From Candidatus Aminicenantota bacterium (GTDB taxonomy: Bacteria; Acidobacteriota; Aminicenantia; UBA2199), in NCBI GenBank assembly GCA_030671465.1, contig DAOVIP010000106.1:1-6921 (forward strand): a stretch of 6,921 bases of DNA, given 5' to 3'. A model generated the notes under the pieces. It saw only the letters and a program-made list of their open reading frames with translations, did no database searches and was not told the origin of the DNA. Position numbers and translations under genes: made by a program. This document shows positions 1 through 6,328 of the stretch, one piece after another; within the stretch, counting starts at the first letter, position 1, and each line of letters opens with the position of its first letter.

Positions 1-1485
1 ATCCTTTTCATTGAATTGTTCGGGAAAACCGTCAGACATCAAAAGCACCGTATCACCAATATTTAATTTGGTTTCCTTTTGTTGATAGGAAAAACCAGGA
101 AATCCACCAAGTGGCGGACCTTTGATTTCTATCTCATATACACTCTGTTTTGCCTTCCGAAAAATCAAAATATGGGGCATGCCTGCAGAAGCGGCCAACA
201 GTTTGTTACCCTTTATTCTAATTAATGCTAATGCCATATACAAATTCCCCATATTCATCTTTTTAATGGTGTTGGTACATTGATTAAAAAAAGCTGAAAT
301 ATCAGGATGTGTCCCGCTGCTTTGAAACAGGCTTTTTATGGTTGCGACCATAATACCTGCCTTCATACCATGTCCGGTCGCATCTCCAATAACCAGGATA
401 AGACTTCCATCTTTATCAATCAGATAATCATAATAATCCCCTCCAACTTCAGTGGCTGGTTCCATATAAAAGCAAATATCAATCCCAGGGAATTCAGTTA
501 CACATTCAGGTAGCATGGATAACTGTAACTTTCGGGCCTCATCTAGTTCTCGAGTTTTTCGAGTGTTTTCCGCTTCAAGAAGACGGTGTTCAATCTCCTT
601 TTCCCTGACCTGTCGCTCCTGTTCAAGCATCTTTTGGTAAGTATTTGAGTAACGTCGGGCCAGGTAAATAGACATGGTTATTAAAAAGCCAATTGTGCCA
701 AAAGCATAGGGATTTTCCATTTCTATAAATGGAACACGAATTCCCTGGTCCATTAAGGTATCAAAAGAGGAAAAGAAGTAGTATATAAAAAATCCTGTCG
801 CAATGATCCATGCCCCGTTCCTCTTTTTCCATAAAGCATTTACAATCACCCGGATTATCTCAATATTTAAGGGGATGGTTGCCCAACTAAAATATTGATA
901 ACCTGCATCACCGGAAGGGGAGTAAACTGCATATAATCCAAAAACGAAAAGCAAAGGTACGAAAAACCAAAACCGTTTTAAAACTCTGGGATAAAATAAA
1001 GAATAGACAAATCGCAAGGTAAATAGGAGATAAAATGGCTGAATTGCTCGATGAATTCTAATATATAATAAAGTTTGCTCAACTTCGGCATACAGAGAAT
1101 TCTGATAATCAAAAAAAATCGAAGCCGAATAAAAGAACAAAAATATCGCAAAATAGAGGTTTTCTTTGGCTTTTTTAAAGAATAAGAATAAGATCAAAAA
1201 AATTAACCCGAAAGCCAGTGGCAAAGTGGTAAAAATCATCTGATAAGTTATCAGGTTCTTGACTCTTCTATTATCATCTTGTTGAAACCTCTGATTTTCA
1301 TTATTTTCTGTTACAGAATCTGATAAAGTATTATTGATGTCATCCCCATGAGAAGCAAATCCCTGAGTAAAGGGAATAGGCATGGTTTCTTTATCAGCAG
1401 CATCCAGTGTGAATGATCCAAAATAAAGGATTATAAATAGGAAAAAGAAGGAGAATAAAAAATTAAATTTAGGTTTTATTAACAC
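1..1485 (-). CDS. 7TM membrane protein with cytoplasmic SpoIIE/PP2C-type serine phosphatase domain (C-terminus cut off by the window edge)
   Basis: The frame is open from a GTG at 1485 to position 1 (495 codons, no stop), so the C-terminal end lies outside the window. GTG is the only usual start after the in-frame TAG in the end of bamA, and AGGG lies 5 nt before it. Seen: a hydrophobic signal-like segment (about 8-24), a short polar stretch (25-78), then about seven hydrophobic helices (about 80-102, 111-125, 145-165, 172-189, 196-215, 224-240, 258-275), a charged coiled-coil linker (280-325), and a PP2C-like domain from about 320. The phosphatase motifs ATEVGGDYYD (345-354), GDATGHGMKA (367-376) and SDGFPE (485-490) carry the metal-binding aspartates. 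Known of the family: 7TMR-DISM/SpoIIE proteins dephosphorylate anti-anti-sigma (STAS) partners in response to an envelope signal. The partner and signal are unknown here. The gene is much more AT-rich than its neighbours (17 G+C in 60 at 1021-1080). Confidence 0.93.
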   Translation of the reverse strand, partial: MLIKPKFNFLFSFFFLFIILYFGSFTLDAADKETMPIPFTQGFASHGDDINNTLSDSVTENNENQRFQQDDNRRVKNLITYQMIFTTLPLAFGLIFLILFLFFKKAKENLYFAIFLFFYSASIFFDYQNSLYAEVEQTLLYIRIHRAIQPFYLLFTLRFVYSLFYPRVLKRFWFFVPLLFVFGLYAVYSPSGDAGYQYFSWATIPLNIEIIRVIVNALWKKRNGAWIIATGFFIYYFFSSFDTLMDQGIRVPFIEMENPYAFGTIGFLITMSIYLARRYSNTYQKMLEQERQVREKEIEHRLLEAENTRKTRELDEARKLQLSMLPECVTEFPGIDICFYMEPATEVGGDYYDYLIDKDGSLILVIGDATGHGMKAGIMVATIKSLFQSSGTHPDISAFFNQCTNTIKKMNMGNLYMALALIRIKGNKLLAASAGMPHILIFRKAKQSVYEIEIKGPPLGGFPGFSYQQKETKLNIGDTVLLMSDGFPEQFNEKD

Positions 1486-1528
1486 TACTGCCCTATATAA
1501 ATTAAGATTTAAAAAGCCGACTATCTGT

Positions 1529-2665
1529 TTATTCTTTGGGTTTGCCTAAAACCGATTCGATGAGCTCGCTATCAAAGGTCTTGGCCTGGGAGAGCAATTG
1601 ACGGTATTTGATAAAATCAATGGTTCTCTGTCCGGTTATTTTCTGGGTATTGAAGGCATTAAAACCGATATCGGCTTCCATGTTCATGTTGGCACCCAGC
1701 CAGTAGATTTGACTGCTCTTCTGCATATCCCAATAAAATTTCTTTTTGCCCCGGATGCTTTCAATGGTGTTCATCAGGCAGAGGAAGGTGGTGTTGGTCA
1801 GGGTCCAGTTTATTTTATCGACAAAGGCAACCAGCTGGCTCCAATCGGTCTGGAGGCCCTTCAATTCGTCCTTGGCGGCCTTAAATGCCTCTCCTTTTTT
1901 AAACTCCCCGTAGACAATTTCGCCATTCTCCACATACTGTTCGGTGATCACTCTGGGATCACGCACCCATTCACCCTGGCTGTTCTTTTTGATGGGAATG
2001 GCCTTGGTGATCAATCCCATTCGCTCCATCTTGGCTGCACTCCACAACTCATTGGCGGTGGCCTGCCACATGGCCTGTTCCATGCTCAGGTTCCAGGGCA
2101 GAAAATCGGTTGATCCTCCGGTGGGTGTTGAACCATGACGGGTCCCGGCCTGGCCGAATGAGGCCGTATCAGCTGCTACGGTATAATCACAGGCCTGGCC
2201 GATTTCCTGACCACCGGCGATTCTCATTCCGTTGCAGCGGCAAATAACCGGTTTGCGGGCTTTTAAAATACCGTCGATCATTCCTGAAAAGAGATCCATG
2301 TACTGGGTGTACTCCAGGGGTCTGCGGGAATAGTATTCTGCGTATTCCTTGGTGTTTCCTCCCGTGCAAAATGCCCGGTCTCCGGCGGCTGTGAATACAA
2401 TGGTCATCACGTCTCTTTCCATGGATGCCTTATGCATTCCGGCGGTCACACCCTTGATCATCTGGGTGGTGTAGGAGTTAAGCTGGTCCGGATTGTTGAG
2501 TGTGATCCAGGCCGAATACAGCCCCTCGACCGTTTCTCCGGTTTCCGGATTGATCAGGGGTTTCTTCTCATAAACCGTACAGGGGGATTCTGTACCAAAG
2601 TGTTCATCACCGTATATCTGATGATCCTTGATTTCGTTGTCACGTGTCAACCAATCTAATGCCAT
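1529..2665 (-). CDS. bamA: 6-oxocyclohex-1-ene-1-carbonyl-CoA hydrolase (anaerobic benzoyl-CoA ring opening)
   Basis: This 378-residue crotonase-superfamily protein matches BamA/Oah, which hydrates and then hydrolytically opens the ring of 6-oxocyclohex-1-enoyl-CoA to 3-hydroxypimelyl-CoA in the cytoplasm, during anaerobic degradation of aromatics via benzoyl-CoA. Seen: the oxyanion-hole segment CTGGNTKEY (100-108), the second CoA-loop segment GMRIAGGQEIG (146-156) with the one retained catalytic-type Glu (154), and FGQAGTRHG (170-178), in which the second glutamate of ordinary enoyl-CoA hydratases is missing, as I recall for BamA proteins. PVICRCNGMRI, GGSTDFLPW (183-191) and the long C-terminal region (220-378) also fit BamA better than short hydratases. 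Length is full for the family. ATG at 2665 has AAGGAGGA 5 nt upstream and its own likely promoter. No other benzoyl-CoA pathway gene (reductase, diene hydratase, dehydrogenase) is nearby. The symbol is unrelated to the outer-membrane assembly factor BamA. A related cyclic-acyl-CoA hydrolase is the main alternative. Confidence 0.87.
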   Translation of the reverse strand: MALDWLTRDNEIKDHQIYGDEHFGTESPCTVYEKKPLINPETGETVEGLYSAWITLNNPDQLNSYTTQMIKGVTAGMHKASMERDVMTIVFTAAGDRAFCTGGNTKEYAEYYSRRPLEYTQYMDLFSGMIDGILKARKPVICRCNGMRIAGGQEIGQACDYTVAADTASFGQAGTRHGSTPTGGSTDFLPWNLSMEQAMWQATANELWSAAKMERMGLITKAIPIKKNSQGEWVRDPRVITEQYVENGEIVYGEFKKGEAFKAAKDELKGLQTDWSQLVAFVDKINWTLTNTTFLCLMNTIESIRGKKKFYWDMQKSSQIYWLGANMNMEADIGFNAFNTQKITGQRTIDFIKYRQLLSQAKTFDSELIESVLGKPKE

Positions 2666-2670
2666 GATGG

Positions 2671-2678
2671 TCCTCCTT
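2671..2678 (-). promoter_or_regulatory. Strong ribosome binding site of bamA
   Basis: On the minus strand the sequence reads AAGGAGGA, an almost complete anti-16S match, ending 5 nt before the ATG at 2665. It fixes the bamA start and suggests efficient translation. Confidence 0.85.
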
Positions 2679-2702
2679 TACATTTATTTTAATTTTCATT
2701 CT

Positions 2703-2732
2703 ATTTTAATCTGAAAAAGAATTCAAGGTCAA
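2703..2732 (-). promoter_or_regulatory. Putative sigma70-type promoter for bamA
   Basis: The minus strand has TTGACC (2732-2727), an 18-nt AT-rich spacer, and TAAAAT (2708-2703); each hexamer matches consensus at five of six positions. Transcription would start near 2696, leaving a leader of about 30 nt that holds the bamA ribosome binding site. It lies within the 96-nt gap after gatD, so bamA is probably expressed independently of gatED. Inferred from sequence only. Confidence 0.55.
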
Positions 2733-2761
2733 AAAAGTCAGTCCCTCATTTTTCCGGGAAT

Positions 2762-4174
2762 CTATTTTTTTTTGGCGGGTTCCGGTGGTTTATTACCGGT
2801 TCTGGTTTTTAAAAAGGCCTCGACTTCGGGTATGCCTCCCTGAAAAATCAAATAACCGTTAAAGGGTTCCCTTTCGGTTATCTCGCTGCAGATGGGAGTG
2901 AGCATGATTTCCTTGACCCTGTCCAGGTCATCGGTCTGACCCAGTGCCCATGCCAGCTTGATGTAGGCCACTTCCGGAAGCATGTTTTCTGTGGGTATCA
3001 CACCGATTTTTTGCATATCCCTGCCGGTTTCGTACACAAACATGTGAACAAATCCCCAGAGGGTCTGAACAGTCATGTATATGGCCACTCCCGCCTTGCT
3101 GGCCCTTTCAATAGCCGGATACAGGGGTTTGTTGACATGACCCAGGCCAGTGCCGGCTATCACGATCCCGCGATAACCGTTTTCCACCAGCGAGTCAATC
3201 ATATCGGGATGCATGTTGGGATAATAATAGAGCAAGGTCACCCGTTCTTCAAAATAAGGATAGATATCAACCCGGCGGTCCTGACGCCGGCGGTTGTAAT
3301 CATGTCTCAGGGGAGTGATGCAATCCCTTCTGACCGTGGCCAGGGGAATATCTCCGATGGTCCGGAAAGTGGACCGGTAAGAGGAGTGCATTTTACGAAC
3401 CCGGGTCCCCCGGTGAAGGAGGGCATAATCATCCGAAGTGGTGCCAAACATGCAGACCATGACCTCGGCAATATCGGATTGGCTGGCAGTAGTAGTGGCG
3501 TGGATCAAATTAAGAGCCGCATCCGAGGAGGGCCGGTCTGATGATCGCTGGGATCCAACCATGACAATGGGAACCGGTGAATTCTGTATCATGAAGGCCA
3601 GTGCCGAAGCGGTATGATGCATGGTATCGGTCCCATGTCCGATAACAATGCCGTCAATACCCTGCCTGATCTCTTCCCCGATAGCGATGGCCAGGGTTTT
3701 ATATTGGTCAGGACCCATATTTTCACTGAATACGGAAAACAATTTTTCAGTGGTTAGATTGCAGATATCGGCCAGTTCCGGTACGGCACCGTACAGCTCT
3801 CCGGGTGAAAATGCCGGAATCACGGCCCCGGTACGATAATCCAGCCTGGAAGCAATGGTGCCGCCGGTACCAAAAAGTTTGATGTTTGGCTTATCTTCGG
3901 ATATGGGAAATTCCTTTTCCGGAATCTTGTAATGAGCTTCTTTGTATCCCAATTCCTTAATATGGGTAATGGTTTGGGTATCGATACCCACGTTGTATCC
4001 GTTGGCCAGTTTCAGGACCAGGTGGATATTATCATCATACTCGGATCGGGGCAGAATGATCCCCTGGAATCCTCCACGAGTGGTTTTAATGGAAACCTCG
4101 CTCCAGACCCGGACTTTATACTTTTTTAGTATATCCAATCCTCTGCCCTTGTATCCTTTGTAGAGATCGTTCAT
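2762..4174 (-). CDS. gatD: Archaeal-type glutamyl-tRNA(Gln) amidotransferase subunit D (glutaminase subunit)
   Basis: GatD releases ammonia from Gln (or Asn) and channels it to GatE, which amidates Glu-tRNA(Gln). Seen in 470 residues: an N-terminal beta-barrel-like domain (about 1-90, with LKLANGYNVGID at 54-65) typical of GatD and absent from plain asparaginases, then a type I asparaginase fold. Catalytic motifs are complete: TGGTIAS (103-109, Thr106), HGTDTM (180-185, Thr182/Asp183) and RKMHSS (260-265, probable catalytic Lys261). SQRSSDRPSSDAA (208-220), GTTSDDY (244-250) and GVIPTENMLPE (391-401) are GatD-like. The ATG sits inside the gatE stop (ATGA, 4-nt overlap), which indicates translational coupling in a gatE-gatD operon. 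The C-terminus ends in a basic PPEPAKKK tail coded partly by a run of nine A. The N-terminal domain and the adjacent gatE argue against a stand-alone L-asparaginase. Such proteins are classically archaeal, which is unusual beside these bacterial genes. Confidence 0.95.
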   Translation of the reverse strand: MNDLYKGYKGRGLDILKKYKVRVWSEVSIKTTRGGFQGIILPRSEYDDNIHLVLKLANGYNVGIDTQTITHIKELGYKEAHYKIPEKEFPISEDKPNIKLFGTGGTIASRLDYRTGAVIPAFSPGELYGAVPELADICNLTTEKLFSVFSENMGPDQYKTLAIAIGEEIRQGIDGIVIGHGTDTMHHTASALAFMIQNSPVPIVMVGSQRSSDRPSSDAALNLIHATTTASQSDIAEVMVCMFGTTSDDYALLHRGTRVRKMHSSYRSTFRTIGDIPLATVRRDCITPLRHDYNRRRQDRRVDIYPYFEERVTLLYYYPNMHPDMIDSLVENGYRGIVIAGTGLGHVNKPLYPAIERASKAGVAIYMTVQTLWGFVHMFVYETGRDMQKIGVIPTENMLPEVAYIKLAWALGQTDDLDRVKEIMLTPICSEITEREPFNGYLIFQGGIPEVEAFLKTRTGNKPPEPAKKK

Positions 4175-6114
4175 TTCCGACCCCCGTTGATATGTTTTCT
4201 GAGTGTATCCAACTCAATATTGCCCAGTGCCACCGGTCTCAGCTGGCCCATCAGCCAGCGTTCCCGGGCGCCCGGAGATTTTGATGTTTTAATTTTGTTG
4301 AATTTGTCATTCAAGGCCGGTAGTATGGAGAGGATTTCTTTCTCGGATTTGTTGCGGTATTTCAGGATTTTCAGGACCGAATCAAAATCGGATTCGGGAT
4401 GCTGGTAAGCGATGGGGAGCATACTTTTTATGATGTCTTTTTTAAGTTTTTTTTTCCGGATGAATTTAAAAAGTTCATAGACTTTTTGATAATCAATGGA
4501 GGCATTCTCAAACTGCTGGCCCTCAATATGTTTCAGGGTATGGCCGATCAGGCTACCGACCAGGAGTGGATTTTCCTGGAAATCAGTGATGACACCGGCC
4601 AGCAGGGGGAAGAGATTTTTGCTTAGAATATAGGTGAAGGTAGTGGCCGGAATTTTCCATTTTTCCATCTGGTCGATACGGGTAGTGACCTCGGAAGGAA
4701 GTTGCTTTTCGATATCCCGGATCATCCGATCATCGATGGGGATCGGGGAGGAATCGGTGTCCGGGTACATGCGGTCGGGTCCAGGCAATACCCGCTCAAA
4801 AATCGTGGTCCCGTTTTTAAGGGCTTTGCGGGTTTCGTTGGGAACTCCCTGCAGGGCCAGCCGGCAGCGCTCATCGATAGTTTCCAGGGCAGTCGGTATG
4901 TCAGTTTCGGGCCCCCACAGGATGATCTGTGCATCGTTTTCACCACTCTTTAGGGTTTCCCTGACCCGGGCCCAGTCTTTGGCCTCCAGCCGGGGTGTCA
5001 GGGCCTCCGAATGGGTCATACTGGGCCTATTCAAACAGGCAATAACGGTTAAGCGGTCATGAATTTCATCGGCAAATATTTTTCCGGGCTGGGTGAAAAA
5101 GCTGAGAATCCCCTTGAACAGGGGCAGGTTCACCCCGATAAACCGGTTGTTTGGCTCGGAATTTAATTTCAGGTCCGGTAATGCACTGGATTTCAATTTC
5201 CATTTATTGATGTCCGGGATCCGTTTTTTCAGAATTTTACGGATTTCCAGCAGTGATTTCTGGCGGAAGGCCTCATTGTGGGTGAGTTCGGGAATGGAAC
5301 GCAGATGGGCCACGCCTTTGATTTCAACCCGGGTACCACCGTTAATACTGACATTGACATCCTGACGGGCCGCACCGATACCGGTTCTGACATGATTGGT
5401 ACTTCGACACAAAAAACGAATGTACTGCCCGGCTTCAACGGCTTCATCCGGGGTTTTCATGTCGGGATGGGTTACGGTTTCCACCAGGGGCATGCCCAGG
5501 CGGTCGGTCAGGAATACCCGGTCGTGCCGGATATCCGAGACCTCGCGGCAGGAATCCTCTTCCACACTCAACTGCATGATACGGATTTTTTTTTCTCTGA
5601 GCGGGATTTCACCTTCGATTCCGATAATGCCGGTGCGTTGAAATCCGGTTGGAATACTGCCGTCCAGATACTGCTTGCGAGTGATATGCAGCTCACCCAC
5701 GATACTGGTCTTGAGCAGCAGGGCAATTTCAATGGAAATCTCCAATGCTTCACGATCCAATTTAAAGGGAGGTGTATCATCAATTTCATAGGTGCAGGCG
5801 GTTCGATGCTTGATCCGGTAAAAGATATTCTTTTTGGTTTTGAATTCCATCAAGGCGGTTCCATCGTATTCTCCCAGTTCACTCAGGGTGGGGCGCATAT
5901 GCCGAATGACTTCGGCATCATAATCATCGCTCTGCTGATATATTCCGGCCGGACAACGGCAGAAGAGTTTCTTTCTGGTTTTCAGTTGCTGGTGAATTTC
6001 AAGCCCGCAGCGATAGCCCAGGGACTCATAGATTCTCCGGTCCGCTTTTCTACGCTCCACATACCCGACTGTTTTTCGGGTTTTTTCAAGATTCTGCTTC
6101 GGATCAAATGTCAT
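4171..6114 (-). CDS. gatE: Archaeal-type glutamyl-tRNA(Gln) amidotransferase subunit E
   Basis: GatE binds tRNA(Gln), phosphorylates the misacylated Glu with ATP and transfers ammonia from GatD, giving Gln-tRNA(Gln). Seen in 647 residues: a GatB-like core (about 33-295) with GLEIHQQL (37-44), KLFCRCP (49-55), YLDGSIPTGFQRT (149-161), SVEEDSCR (183-190), DRLGMPLVETVTHPDM (204-219) and ARQDVNVSINGGTRVEIKGV (249-268); an inserted AspRS-like (GAD) region of GatE (about 300-460) with LPGPDRMYPDTDSSPIPI (443-460); and a helical, lysine-rich tail (about 490-647) corresponding to the GatB/YqeY domain, the part that contacts the tRNA elbow. IDDTPP (111-116) and the insertion distinguish it from bacterial GatB. 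The first 33 residues are a charged extension before the usual GatE start. ATG at 6114 is preceded in frame by TAA two codons upstream; the nearest Shine-Dalgarno match (AAAGGA, 6133-6128) is 13 nt away, longer than usual. First gene of the operon with gatD. Confidence 0.95.
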   Translation of the reverse strand: MTFDPKQNLEKTRKTVGYVERRKADRRIYESLGYRCGLEIHQQLKTRKKLFCRCPAGIYQQSDDYDAEVIRHMRPTLSELGEYDGTALMEFKTKKNIFYRIKHRTACTYEIDDTPPFKLDREALEISIEIALLLKTSIVGELHITRKQYLDGSIPTGFQRTGIIGIEGEIPLREKKIRIMQLSVEEDSCREVSDIRHDRVFLTDRLGMPLVETVTHPDMKTPDEAVEAGQYIRFLCRSTNHVRTGIGAARQDVNVSINGGTRVEIKGVAHLRSIPELTHNEAFRQKSLLEIRKILKKRIPDINKWKLKSSALPDLKLNSEPNNRFIGVNLPLFKGILSFFTQPGKIFADEIHDRLTVIACLNRPSMTHSEALTPRLEAKDWARVRETLKSGENDAQIILWGPETDIPTALETIDERCRLALQGVPNETRKALKNGTTIFERVLPGPDRMYPDTDSSPIPIDDRMIRDIEKQLPSEVTTRIDQMEKWKIPATTFTYILSKNLFPLLAGVITDFQENPLLVGSLIGHTLKHIEGQQFENASIDYQKVYELFKFIRKKKLKKDIIKSMLPIAYQHPESDFDSVLKILKYRNKSEKEILSILPALNDKFNKIKTSKSPGARERWLMGQLRPVALGNIELDTLRKHINGGRK

Positions 6115-6134
6115 GGGTTAACTGTTTTCCTTTA

Positions 6135-6148
6135 CCGATGGGTATCGG
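6135..6148 (-). promoter_or_regulatory. Small hairpin in the gatE leader, just upstream of its ribosome binding site
   Basis: On the gatE transcript the perfect arms CCGAT and ATCGG, with loop ACCC, would form a 5-bp stem ending one base before TAAAGGA. It may affect ribosome access, but a stem this small can occur by chance. Confidence 0.3.
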
Positions 6149-6164
6149 GTGTAAGCCAATCTGT

Positions 6165-6193
6165 TTTGTATCATATTGCCTCATTGAAGTCAA
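6165..6193 (-). promoter_or_regulatory. Putative sigma70-type promoter for the gatE-gatD operon
   Basis: The minus strand carries TTGACT (6193-6188), a 17-nt spacer, and TACAAA (6170-6165) preceded by TG in the extended -10 position (TGATACAAA). Initiation would fall near 6158, giving a leader of roughly 44 nt. The -10 hexamer matches consensus at only four of six positions, so the TG element matters to this call. It is bacterial in style; no alternative archaeal promoter was needed to explain the leader. Confidence 0.45.
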
Positions 6194-6194
6194 C

Positions 6195-6219
6195 TTAAAT
6201 AAATTACCTTTTTATTTAA
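6195..6219. repeat. Perfect 9-bp inverted repeat between the divergent promoters (possible operator)
   Basis: TTAAATAAA (6195-6203) is mirrored by TTTATTTAA (6211-6219) across a 7-nt spacer. The left arm lies one base from the -35 hexamer of the gatE promoter, and the right arm is 18 nt upstream of the dehydrogenase -35. The position suits a regulator or an AT-rich UP element serving one or both promoters. Low complexity makes a chance match possible. Confidence 0.4.
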
Positions 6220-6237
6220 AAAGAATTAGAAAATCGG

Positions 6238-6265
6238 TTGACATTTGAATGGTAATATAGATAAT
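6238..6265 (+). promoter_or_regulatory. Sigma70-type promoter of the divergent dehydrogenase
   Basis: A perfect TTGACA (6238-6243) is followed by a 16-nt spacer and GATAAT (6260-6265), five of six consensus matches. Transcription would start near 6272, leaving a leader of about 57 nt. This is the clearest bacterial-type promoter in the window. Confidence 0.7.
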
Positions 6266-6315
6266 CTTTTCTATTACCGAAAATTCAATTTATATCTTCT
6301 TGTTGATATCAAATT

Positions 6316-6323
6316 AGAGGTGA
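6316..6323 (+). promoter_or_regulatory. Ribosome binding site of the dehydrogenase
   Basis: AGAGGTGA lies 5 nt before the ATG at 6329. An in-frame GTG at 6320 overlaps this site, so it is unlikely to be the start; the spacing favours the ATG. Confidence 0.75.
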
Positions 6324-6328
6324 GTGAA

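Noticed and set aside
307..513. Short plus-strand open frame within the phosphatase gene
   Set aside because: It runs opposite the conserved SpoIIE motifs, so it is a shadow frame.
1598..2113. Plus-strand open frame (171 codons) opposite bamA
   Set aside because: It is the mirror of a strongly conserved coding region and shows no recognisable motif.
2728..2761. Possible terminator after gatD (TCCC/GGGA with a following T6 run)
   Set aside because: The stem is only four pairs with a 10-nt loop, and several unpaired bases separate it from the T-run, which overlaps the bamA -35 region. Too weak to call.
3011..3541. Plus-strand open frame (176 codons) opposite gatD
   Set aside because: It is antisense to the asparaginase-like core, and gatD conservation explains the open frame.
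2762..4174. Reading the gatD product as a plain L-asparaginase
   Set aside because: The N-terminal GatD domain, the GatD-specific motifs and the overlapping gatE make the amidotransferase subunit the better call.
4171..6114. Reading the gatE product as bacterial GatB
   Set aside because: It has the large inserted domain and archaeal-type motifs of GatE, and its partner is GatD instead of GatA and GatC.
5278..6198. Long plus-strand open frame (306 codons) opposite gatE
   Set aside because: It lies almost entirely antisense to the well-conserved gatE, its translation resembles no family I know, and it has no ribosome binding site that I can see.
6303..6312. Perfect 10-bp palindrome TTGATATCAA in the dehydrogenase leader
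   Set aside because: Palindromes of this size are expected by chance in a region this long and AT-rich, and it lies well downstream of the promoter.
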